From Gemmatimonadota bacterium (GTDB taxonomy: Bacteria; Latescibacterota; UBA2968; UBA8231): 6,945 nucleotides of DNA. Under the pieces are notes generated by a model. It saw only the letters and a list, made by a program, of their open reading frames with translations, made no database searches and was not told the DNA's origin. The stretch lies in assembly GCA_009845645.1 (NCBI GenBank), contig VXZF01000451.1, positions 1 to 6,945 on the forward strand, written 5' to 3'. How positions within the stretch are numbered: the stretch's first letter is position 1; every line of letters starts with the position of its first letter. The translations under genes were made by a program, and so were the position numbers. This document shows, in pieces, positions 1-5,822 of the stretch.

Positions 1-1
1 T

Positions 2-1219
2 CTACTTGGAGCTGTGTTGTGTAATATCGCCAGGTTCGTACATTGAGTCGAGTTGAGCCTGGGCGCTTTCCGCAACGCCAAATGCCGACAAATCGTACCG
101 TTCAGATAGCTTGAGCCATCGGCCTTCCTTTTCGTACAGGGAGTCGAGTTGTGCTTGAGCACTCGCCGCAACACCAAACGACGATAAAGCGACCATTTTC
201 GACAGCACGGGCTGTCGGCCGGACTTTTCGTACAGAGAGTCGAGTTGCGCTTGGGTCTCCTCCGACAACTCCAAACCCGATAGATCATGTATCTTAGACA
301 GCTTGGGGTCATGGTCATGGTCATGGTCACGGTCACGGTCCAAGGTGCGTTCCAGAAACCAGCGATAATGGCCTATGCCTATGGCCTTTTCGTCCACTAG
401 GGGAAATTCCTGCAGGAAGTCGTAGTACTCCGGGGTGATGTCTCTGTTCTCGCGTCCGTTGGCAAACCGGTAACGCGACGGGTAATCAACCATCCTAATG
501 GCCCACTCGTAGTTGACGTAGTCCGTCACATAGTCGATGCACCCTGAAGACAGCGCGTATTGCTCGCGCCCCTCGGCCAAGAATTCGAACTGATCCCGTC
601 GCCACTGTTCCATTAGGCGCTTGAAATCCTCGACCCCCAGACCCTTGTATGCGTCGCGGTCGAGGCGTAAGGAGTAGAATTGCGGGATCCACTCGGAAGT
701 GAAGCGGCTATTGTCCGCGTTGGAGCCACTGAACGAATAGGAAGGGCCGAAAAAGCCCTCCTCCACGGCCACGTGCAGACTATCGCCAGGTTCGACAAAG
801 AGGGATAGGGATCTGCGATCGAAAAGGAACAATCCTAACCACTGCACCCATTCCCATCTCGGCTGCCCTCCTTCGAAATATCCACTGACGAAGGTCCCTC
901 GGACGACAGGCAACTCAAAGGCGAAGCGATCCAAGCTGTCGAGCGCGACGCGCTGCTCGGAGCTTTCCAGCGCCGACGACGATTCGTATCTAAATGTGAT
1001 CTTCCGCGAGCGAGGATCCTGGACTTCGCCGGTGATGATCACAACCGATGGCTGACTCTGAGCGCTTTCTGCGGCAACCCCTGACGCCGTGATTTCGCTC
1101 ACCACGGTAGCCGTTGCGGAACTCTCCTGTGCCGCCCAGCCCTCGGCGAAATCCCACGTTAAGTCAGAGACTCCGTGTGGAGCCGCCACCAACAACATTG
1201 CAAAGAGAACGCGGCGCAT
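2..1219 (-). CDS. Secreted TlpA-like N-terminal domain protein with C-terminal 32-residue tandem repeats, no thioredoxin domain
   Basis: A complete 405-residue gene (ATG 1217-1219, stop TAG 2-4) with a strong Shine-Dalgarno GGAGGT just upstream. Residues 1-18 look like a signal peptide (MRR, then hydrophobic VLFAMLLVAAP), with no lipobox Cys, so export to the periplasm or beyond is inferred. Residues about 58-290 resemble the front half of Bacteroidetes-type TlpA/AhpC-TSA proteins: a beta-rich DUF4369-like part with LFVEPGDSLHV (140-150) and FSGSNADNSRF (163-173), then a helical part with EYYDFLQEF (264-272) and HYRWFLERTL (284-293). In that family a thioredoxin domain with a CxxC site normally follows. 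Here the only cysteine is Cys227 and no CxxC exists. Instead there is a DRDRDHDHDHD run (294-304) and three repeats from residue 307, each LS-x-loop-AQLDSLYE. Thiol redox activity is therefore unlikely; the function is unknown. The coding call is solid; the family assignment is from memory of motifs and is moderate. Confidence 0.75.
   Translation of the reverse strand: MRRVLFAMLLVAAPHGVSDLTWDFAEGWAAQESSATATVVSEITASGVAAESAQSQPSVVIITGEVQDPRSRKITFRYESSSALESSEQRVALDSLDRFAFELPVVRGTFVSGYFEGGQPRWEWVQWLGLFLFDRRSLSLFVEPGDSLHVAVEEGFFGPSYSFSGSNADNSRFTSEWIPQFYSLRLDRDAYKGLGVEDFKRLMEQWRRDQFEFLAEGREQYALSSGCIDYVTDYVNYEWAIRMVDYPSRYRFANGRENRDITPEYYDFLQEFPLVDEKAIGIGHYRWFLERTLDRDRDHDHDHDPKLSKIHDLSGLELSEETQAQLDSLYEKSGRQPVLSKMVALSSFGVAASAQAQLDSLYEKEGRWLKLSERYDLSAFGVAESAQAQLDSMYEPGDITQHSSK
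26..301 (-). repeat. 96-bp coding tandem repeat, about 2.9 copies
   Basis: On the plus strand the segment beginning cgtaca...gagtcgagttg recurs at 37, 133 and 229, an exact 96-bp period. The copies starting at 37 and 133 agree at roughly 70% of bases by hand alignment. In protein this gives three 32-residue units at residues 307-338, 339-370 and 371-398 (last one partial), each with LSK/LSE at the start and AQLDSLYE or AQLDSMYE in the middle. The period is a multiple of three, so gain or loss of a copy would keep frame. Confidence 0.85.
307..340 (-). repeat. GGTCAT/GGTCAC hexanucleotide microsatellite inside the coding region
   Basis: Three ggtcat units (307-324), two ggtcac units (325-336) and a partial ggtc follow without interruption. 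On the coding strand they encode alternating Asp-Arg and Asp-His (residues 294-304) at the junction between the TlpA-like part and the 32-residue repeats. Six-base slippage here would add or remove two residues without breaking the frame. The His/Asp run could bind divalent metal, but that is speculation. Confidence 0.85.
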
Positions 1220-1223
1220 AATG

Positions 1224-1230
1224 TACCTCC
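1224..1230 (-). promoter_or_regulatory. Shine-Dalgarno site of the secreted repeat protein
   Basis: The plus-strand tacctcc reads GGAGGTA on the minus strand, four bases before the ATG at 1217-1219. It is a near-perfect ribosome binding site and fixes the start of the 405-residue gene. Confidence 0.8.
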
Positions 1231-1236
1231 AAACTA

Positions 1237-1247
1237 GTCCGTCGGAC
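1237..1247. promoter_or_regulatory. Short perfect palindrome in the divergent spacer (possible operator)
   Basis: GTCCG-T-CGGAC is a perfect 5+1+5 inverted repeat. It lies 6 bp upstream of the minus-strand Shine-Dalgarno and 11 bp before the plus-strand TTGACA box, a place where a regulator could reach both divergent genes. It is short enough to occur by chance and no regulator gene adjoins it. Confidence 0.25.
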
Positions 1248-1258
1248 CCGATAAGGCA

Positions 1259-1288
1259 TTGACAAGCTTTGGCTGGAAAACATAGGTT
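1259..1288 (+). promoter_or_regulatory. Candidate sigma-70-type promoter for the DUF6785-type membrane protein gene
   Basis: A perfect -35 box TTGACA (1259-1264) is followed after 18 bp by TAGGTT (1283-1288), which keeps the three most conserved -10 bases (T1, A2, T6). Transcription would begin near 1295 and give a leader of about 75 nt. The -10 is poor, and promoter rules in an uncultured lineage are uncertain. Confidence 0.4.
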
Positions 1289-1299
1289 GGGACAAAGAT

Positions 1300-1316
1300 A
1301 GGCCAGGGCTTGGCCT
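1300..1316 (+). repeat. Hairpin in the leader of the membrane protein gene
   Basis: AGGCCA (1300-1305) and TGGCCT (1311-1316) are perfect reverse complements around a 5-base loop GGGCT, a GC-rich 6-bp stem. No T-run follows on the plus strand, so it is not a standard terminator for that direction. It would sit in the 5' leader if the promoter at 1259-1288 is real, and could affect translation or mRNA stability. Confidence 0.35.
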
Positions 1317-1368
1317 CCACAAAATCCCCGTGCTCAGCCCACCGAGCGACTGCAACTAGGCATCCAGC

Positions 1369-3363
1369 TTGAAAAAAGAAATCCCCGCCAGTCTGCGGGC
1401 TCGTCTCGCCGAACGCGCCGCGCCCCAAGCCCGGCAACGCCCCAACGCCCACATCACGTTCCGCGGCCTGTTTCTCGGTGCCCTGCTGTGCGTTGCCATC
1501 GCCTTGGGCGTGCCCCATACCACCATGCTGGTCAAGGGCACGCCCATGGGATTTTCCTCGTCAACCCCAGCGGCGTACTGCCTGCTTTTTTTTCTGCTGA
1601 TCACCGTCCATGTGGTACTCGCCCTGCCCAAGCGGCAATGGGGTCTGCAATGGGGCGAACTGGTCACTATCGCCACTATGATGATGGTCGCCGCGGCCAT
1701 CCCTTCCCGAGGCGTGACCGGCATGCTCCTACCCATGATCTCCGGGACCTACTACTACGCCTCGGCCGAAAACAAATGGGCCGAAGTCGTCCATCCCCAT
1801 CTCACCGAATGGATGCTGATGGGCGACCCCGAGGCCGTGCGCGGTTTCTACGAAGGCAGTATCGGTGCCACGGCCATCCCCTGGGCCAGTTGGTTGCCTC
1901 CCTTGGGCTACTGGCTGCTGTTCTACGCCGCCCTGTACCTCACCCTCATCTCCATTGCCGTGATCCTGCGCCGCCAGTGGGTCGAACACGAGCGCTTAGC
2001 CTATCCCTTGGCCCAAGTAGCCCTAGCCATGATCGAGGACGAGGGCCGGCCCTCCCTGCTCAAGCCCTTTTTTAAAAACAGGCTCATGTGGATCGGCTTT
2101 GCCATCCCCTTCCTAGTCGGCAGCCTCAATGCCCTGCACCACTATTTCCCCTCCGTGGTCCAGATCAATCTGAAGACCAACGTGTCCTTCCTCGGTGCCA
2201 ATCTGCCGGTCAACCTCAATTTCCTCATGTTGGGCTTCTCCTTCCTCATCAATTCCACCCTTTCGCTCAGCCTGTGGTTCTTCCTCCTAATCTACACGCT
2301 GCAACAACACGTCCTCGGCCTGTTGGGCATCAATACCTTGCAAGCCACCCTCGGCCCCTGGAGCACTCCAGTGACCGGCCACCAGATGATGGGGGCCCTG
2401 ATCGTAATGGTGGGAGCGGGCCTGTGGGTGGGGCGGCACCACCTAGCCGAGGTGTGGCGTCAAGCCCTGTCCAAGAAAGCCTCCGTTGACGATGCCGATG
2501 AGATCATGTCCTACCGCAGCGCCCTGTTGGGGCTTCTCGTCGGCACCGCGGGCATGACTATATGGCTGTGGCAAAGTGGGATTCCCGCTTGGATCGCGCC
2601 GCTGTTCGTTTTTTCGGCCCTCGTCATTTTCATCGGCCTGACGCGCGCCATTGTCGAGGCCGGCATCCCCACCTTGAGCCCGGCCATGGTGCCCCTCGGT
2701 TTCGTGGTTTCCGGGGTGGGCGTCCCGGCCCTCGGAGCCAAGGGCATGGTGGCCGCGGCCTACTCCCTCATCTGGGTCGGCGAATTGCTGGTCTTTATGA
2801 TGGCCCCCCTGTCCAACGGCCTGCGCCTGACCAGCGAGACCGCAGGCAACCGACGCCGACTCCTGTGGGGCATTGCCGGAGCCATGTTCATCACCCTAAC
2901 CGTCTCCATCTACTACACACTCCACTTGGCCTATGACTATGGCGGGGTCAATCTCCACAACCAGTTCTTCGGCCAGGGCTTCCCGAGCTATCCCTCCAAG
3001 TTCGCCCTGCGCAAATTGAGCGAGCCTTCCGGAGTCAGCGTCGATGGCTGGCTCTGGACTTTGAGCGGCGGCCTAGTTATGGCCCTCCTCATGATCGCCC
3101 GCCAGCGCCTGATGTGGTGGCCCTTCCATCCCCTGGGCTTTGCCGTCAGCGCCGGGTGGACCATGCGCTACATCTGGTTCTCCGTCTTTTTGGCCTGGCT
3201 AATCAAACTTGTCATCCTGCGCTACGGCGGCGTTGGTCTATACCACAAAATTCGCCCCTTTTTTCTCGGCCTGATCGCCGGTCAATTCGCCACCGGAGGT
3301 CTGTGGCTGGTCATCGACTCATTTACCGGCACAGTGGGCAATGTCATTCCGGTGATGTTCTGA
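1369..3363 (+). CDS. Large polytopic membrane protein, DUF6785/DUF6784 type
   Basis: 664 residues, TTG start at 1369 (MKKEIPAS...). An in-frame TAG at 1357-1359 excludes an earlier start, a weak AGG lies 8 bases before the TTG, and the next in-frame ATG would cut into the first membrane span, so TTG is preferred. I count about 14 hydrophobic spans, near residues 32-52, 66-86, 96-114, 178-200, 239-256, 280-310 (one long or two), 335-354, 384-403, 405-425, 436-480, 496-518, 560-578, 600-618 and 630-650. Layout and motifs match uncharacterised proteins of Planctomycetes, Armatimonadota, Poribacteria and related phyla annotated DUF6785 (most of the length) and DUF6784 (C-terminal, around WWPFHPLGFAVS, 583-594). 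ERLAYPLAQVALAM (208-221) after the fourth span recalls the E-x-L-x-[FY]-P segment of oligopeptide (OPT) transporters, so an inner-membrane transporter is a reasonable guess. The substrate is unknown. Family recognition is from memory. Confidence 0.82.
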   Translation: MKKEIPASLRARLAERAAPQARQRPNAHITFRGLFLGALLCVAIALGVPHTTMLVKGTPMGFSSSTPAAYCLLFFLLITVHVVLALPKRQWGLQWGELVTIATMMMVAAAIPSRGVTGMLLPMISGTYYYASAENKWAEVVHPHLTEWMLMGDPEAVRGFYEGSIGATAIPWASWLPPLGYWLLFYAALYLTLISIAVILRRQWVEHERLAYPLAQVALAMIEDEGRPSLLKPFFKNRLMWIGFAIPFLVGSLNALHHYFPSVVQINLKTNVSFLGANLPVNLNFLMLGFSFLINSTLSLSLWFFLLIYTLQQHVLGLLGINTLQATLGPWSTPVTGHQMMGALIVMVGAGLWVGRHHLAEVWRQALSKKASVDDADEIMSYRSALLGLLVGTAGMTIWLWQSGIPAWIAPLFVFSALVIFIGLTRAIVEAGIPTLSPAMVPLGFVVSGVGVPALGAKGMVAAAYSLIWVGELLVFMMAPLSNGLRLTSETAGNRRRLLWGIAGAMFITLTVSIYYTLHLAYDYGGVNLHNQFFGQGFPSYPSKFALRKLSEPSGVSVDGWLWTLSGGLVMALLMIARQRLMWWPFHPLGFAVSAGWTMRYIWFSVFLAWLIKLVILRYGGVGLYHKIRPFFLGLIAGQFATGGLWLVIDSFTGTVGNVIPVMF

Positions 3364-3373
3364 CCGTTCCCAT

Positions 3374-3410
3374 GCTAGGACCACGGCCTCCTGAAAGTAG
3401 CGCCTTTTTT
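3374..3410 (+). terminator. Weak intrinsic-terminator-like hairpin between convergent genes
   Basis: After the stop of the membrane protein gene, GCT (3374-3376) pairs with AGC (3399-3401) and AGGA (3377-3380) pairs with TCCT (3389-3392), with a bulge on the 3' side. Then come GCC and six T (3405-3410), one A and five more T (3412-3416). The stem is interrupted, so this is a weak case. The T-tract overlaps the last codons of the convergent ndh gene, whose stop is at 3409-3411. Confidence 0.3.
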
Positions 3411-4695
3411 ATTTTTCTGATGGCGTCTGGTCGTTGGCGTCGGTCTTGTTGAATCTCCACTCGTGCTCGACGATCAATCGAGCACCGCGTCGAAACGTCA
3501 CATAGGACCAAGCCCAATTCAGCACGACGAATAGCCGGTTCTTGAAGCCGACGAGAAAGTAAATGTGCACCACCAACCAGGTGAGCCACGCAAACCAACC
3601 GGAGAATCGCAGCTTGCCGATTTCGACAATGGCGCGACTGCGTCCGATTGTCGCCATCTGGCCCCTGTCGAAAAAGCGAAAAGCTTCGCGTGGTTTGCCT
3701 GCAAGGTCGCGGAGGATCGCCCTAGCCACAAAACGACCTTGTTGCATTGCCACTGGTGCTGTGCCCGGAAGCGGCTTGCCGGTCTGGTGGGTGAAGCTTG
3801 CCTGATCGCCGGCGACAAACGCGTTTGGGTGTCCGCCAATGCTCAGATCTTTGTCGACGACTGCGCGGCCCTGCTCGTCTACCTCCAAACCATCGCACCC
3901 GACGAATTCAACTCCGCGTACTCCGGCTGCCCAGAGTATGGTCGAGGCGTGGATTCGCTTCGCATCCACTTCAACGCCATCCTCGTCAATTCTGGTCACA
4001 AGACTGTCCGGCCAGACTTGCACACCGAGTTTTTCTAAGTCTCGCGTTGCGCGGCTCGCCTGTTTCTCGCTGAACGATGGGAGGATTCGCGGGCCAGACT
4101 CAATGAGAATGACCCGCGTGAGTTTGGTGTCGATCTTACGAAAGTCCCTGGCGAGCGTGAAGCGACTCATTTCGCCGATAGCGCCCGCCAACTCAACTCC
4201 GGTAGGCCCGCCACCGATGACGACAAACGTCAACAACTGTCGGCGTCTTGCGGAATCGTCAACTCGTTCCGCCGCTTCGAAAGAGCTGAGGAGACGACGG
4301 CGAATCTCGGTTGCTTGCGGCACAGTTTTCAGGCTAGGGGCGTACTCTTCCCAGTTCGCATGACCGAAGTAAGTCGGAATCGCCCCACAGCAAAGCAGCA
4401 AATAGTCGAATTCGAGCTGACCAAAATCCGCCGAGACGGTCTGAGCCTGCAAATCGACACTCTGGATCCTTCCCTGCAGCACGGAGACATTCTCGTAGCG
4501 CGCGAGCAGACTGCGGATGGGTGCGGCAATATCGGCCGGCGACAAACCGGCCATTGCCACCTGATAGAGCAGAGGTTGGAACAAATGATAGTTCTGTCGA
4601 TCGACAAGTGTAACGCGGACATCAGGAGCGCCGCCAAGCTTCTTGGCCGCATTCAAACCGGCAAAACCTCCTCCTACAATGACGACGTGTTTCAT
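3409..4695 (-). CDS. ndh: Type II NADH:quinone oxidoreductase (NDH-2)
   Basis: 428 residues, the usual NDH-2 length (ATG 4693-4695, stop TAA 3409-3411). NDH-2 transfers electrons from NADH through FAD to membrane quinone at the inner face of the cytoplasmic membrane without pumping protons. The FAD Rossmann motif GGGFAG is at 8-13, followed by NYHLFQPLLYQVA (35-47), a family hallmark. The NADH Rossmann motif VVIGGGPTGVELA is at 158-170, with Glu199 after the following strand, which fits NADH preference. ILWAAGV (253-259), NAFVAGDQA (291-299) with the FAD-contacting Asp, and APVAMQQG (313-320), the quinone-site motif, are all present. The C-terminal hydrophobic stretch 364-396 is the usual membrane anchor. 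Odd point: the conserved ATG motif after the beta-meander is Cys102-Cys103-Gly104. No good Shine-Dalgarno precedes the start. It probably has its own promoter in the 67-bp gap after the sialidase gene, though read-through from that gene is possible. Confidence 0.95.
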   Translation of the reverse strand: MKHVVIVGGGFAGLNAAKKLGGAPDVRVTLVDRQNYHLFQPLLYQVAMAGLSPADIAAPIRSLLARYENVSVLQGRIQSVDLQAQTVSADFGQLEFDYLLLCCGAIPTYFGHANWEEYAPSLKTVPQATEIRRRLLSSFEAAERVDDSARRRQLLTFVVIGGGPTGVELAGAIGEMSRFTLARDFRKIDTKLTRVILIESGPRILPSFSEKQASRATRDLEKLGVQVWPDSLVTRIDEDGVEVDAKRIHASTILWAAGVRGVEFVGCDGLEVDEQGRAVVDKDLSIGGHPNAFVAGDQASFTHQTGKPLPGTAPVAMQQGRFVARAILRDLAGKPREAFRFFDRGQMATIGRSRAIVEIGKLRFSGWFAWLTWLVVHIYFLVGFKNRLFVVLNWAWSYVTFRRGARLIVEHEWRFNKTDANDQTPSEK

Positions 4696-4720
4696 TTCTA
4701 TGACACTGCGCTGTTTTTGG

Positions 4721-4750
4721 TGTATACTGGAACGCGCTTTTGCAACTCAA
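4721..4750 (-). promoter_or_regulatory. Candidate sigma-70-type promoter for ndh
   Basis: Read on the minus strand, TTGAGT (4745-4750) and TATACA (4721-4726) are separated by 18 bp, with four of six consensus matches in each box. Initiation would fall near 4714, giving a leader of about 20 nt before the ATG at 4693-4695. The placement in the short gap between sialidase stop and ndh start supports independent expression of ndh. Confidence 0.4.
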
Positions 4751-4762
4751 CTTCCGATTCCA

Positions 4763-5773
4763 TTAAGACCCTCCCTCAATCCACGTCGGCTCAAAGCGAG
4801 CCAAGCGCAAACAGCCATAGTGCTCGGCCTCGTATAGACACAAAACCTGCCCGTCAGGAGCCACGGCCAAATCGGAGTACGCCGCCGCACCCGGCTCAAG
4901 CACCCGCGCTATAGGCCAACTGTGACCTTGGTCCGCGCTCAGTCGCAAGGTCAACTCAGCGCGCTCGTTGGGCTTACTGGGATGCGCCATTAAGATGCGC
5001 CTATCGTCGAGACGCACAATGCTGCCCTGGCAAGAGGGTTCGGGCAAGGCCGGCTCGTAGGCAACCGCAGACCAAGTTGCGCCGCCATCGCGGCTGCGCG
5101 ACCAGCCCCGACAGCGACGTTCATTGCGACTGCGCAGCGTCATGTACAGAGAGCCATCGGCTATCTCCACGGCCTCGCATTCGTCCGAGGCGTCGTGGGT
5201 CAATTTGACTCCAACTTGCCAAGTGTGACCGCCGTCATCGCTATAAAAAGCAATGGAGGACTGCACTTGGCCCCAAGTAGCCGGTGGCTGACGCCAAGTA
5301 GCCGGGCCGGGGCTTTCATCGACCCAAGAGGGCACGAGCAAGCGACCGCTTTGCAGTTGAATGCCGTGGCCGGGTCCGGTGCCGAGGTAGGTCCACGAAG
5401 AAGCCTTCACCTGAGAGGTAATCTCCACAGGGTCGGTCCAGGTGCGCCCACCATCGGCACTGCGGCTGACAAAGACCTCTTGGTTGTCCTTGCAAAAGGG
5501 CAGCAACACGGTGTCGTGATTATGGTCAACTACAGGACAAGGGTTGCCACAGGTGCGCTCGCCATCGGCGACAATCCGCTGGCGAGGTGCCCAAGTGCGC
5601 CCACCGTCCGTGCTGCGGCGCAGGAGAATGTCGATTTGATCGTCGTCGCGGCCGGTGTAGCGGCGCGCTTCGCAAAAGGCCAACACCGCGCCGTCTGGCG
5701 CTACGGCCAACGCGGGGATGCGATAGGTGTGGTAGCCTTCTTGGCCGGAGATGAATAGGTCTTGTATCTGCAC
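4763..5773 (-). CDS. Exo-alpha-sialidase-like protein (GH33 / BNR beta-propeller), cytoplasmic
   Basis: 336 residues, GTG start (5771-5773) with AGGAG six bases upstream, stop TAA 4763-4765. Sialidases release terminal sialic acids from glycans. The six-bladed propeller signature is complete: YRIP (17-20) with the first arginine Arg18, and five Asp boxes, STDGGRTW (54-61), SADGGRTW (105-112), SDDGGHTW (178-185), SRDGGATW (227-234) and the variant SADQGHSW (279-286). Candidate catalytic residues fall where GH33 enzymes have them: acid/base Asp in RDDDQ (42-46), Glu200, the second and third arginines Arg216 and Arg277, the nucleophile Tyr299 in AYSDL, and Glu315 near the C-terminus. With all of these kept, an active hydrolase is likely, though related enzymes may prefer Kdn or other nonulosonic acids. 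There is no signal peptide, so the substrate is probably taken up or made inside the cell. It follows the PhyH gene by 49 bp on the same strand and is probably in its operon. Confidence 0.92.
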   Translation of the reverse strand: MQIQDLFISGQEGYHTYRIPALAVAPDGAVLAFCEARRYTGRDDDQIDILLRRSTDGGRTWAPRQRIVADGERTCGNPCPVVDHNHDTVLLPFCKDNQEVFVSRSADGGRTWTDPVEITSQVKASSWTYLGTGPGHGIQLQSGRLLVPSWVDESPGPATWRQPPATWGQVQSSIAFYSDDGGHTWQVGVKLTHDASDECEAVEIADGSLYMTLRSRNERRCRGWSRSRDGGATWSAVAYEPALPEPSCQGSIVRLDDRRILMAHPSKPNERAELTLRLSADQGHSWPIARVLEPGAAAYSDLAVAPDGQVLCLYEAEHYGCLRLARFEPTWIEGGS

Positions 5774-5779
5774 GATTTG

Positions 5780-5784
5780 CTCCT
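5780..5784 (-). promoter_or_regulatory. Shine-Dalgarno fixing the GTG start of the sialidase gene
   Basis: The plus-strand ctcct reads AGGAG on the minus strand, six bases before GTG at 5771-5773. It supports this non-ATG start, which also leaves the conserved YRIP motif at the expected short distance from the N-terminus. Confidence 0.75.
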
Positions 5785-5822
5785 GTGGGAAAGGGCTTCA
5801 GATATTGTAGTTGATCAGATAG

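Noticed and set aside
26..340. CRISPR-like array suggested by regularly spaced repeats
   Set aside because: The 96-bp repeats are contiguous, diverged and coding; there are no short identical repeats with unique spacers and no cas gene.
1300..1316. Riboswitch in the leader of the membrane protein gene
   Set aside because: A single short hairpin in about 75 nt of leader is too little; no conserved aptamer core is recognisable.
1488..2936. Open frames of 124-195 codons in other plus-strand frames of the membrane protein gene
   Set aside because: They are shadows of a GC-rich coding frame: His/Arg/Pro-rich translations, no good ribosome sites, and a continuous 664-residue membrane protein in the main frame.
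4329..4914. Long open frames opposite or out of frame with ndh, including a plus-strand frame of about 199 codons running past the ndh start
   Set aside because: The translations are rich in Arg, Pro and Ser without family motifs, and the frames are fully explained by overlap with ndh and the sialidase gene, whose motifs are unmistakable.
5195..5758. Plus-strand frame of 187 codons opposite the sialidase gene, and a similar one at 5844-6407 opposite PhyH
   Set aside because: Both are Gly/Ala/Val-rich antisense translations of genes with intact catalytic motifs; no independent evidence of coding.
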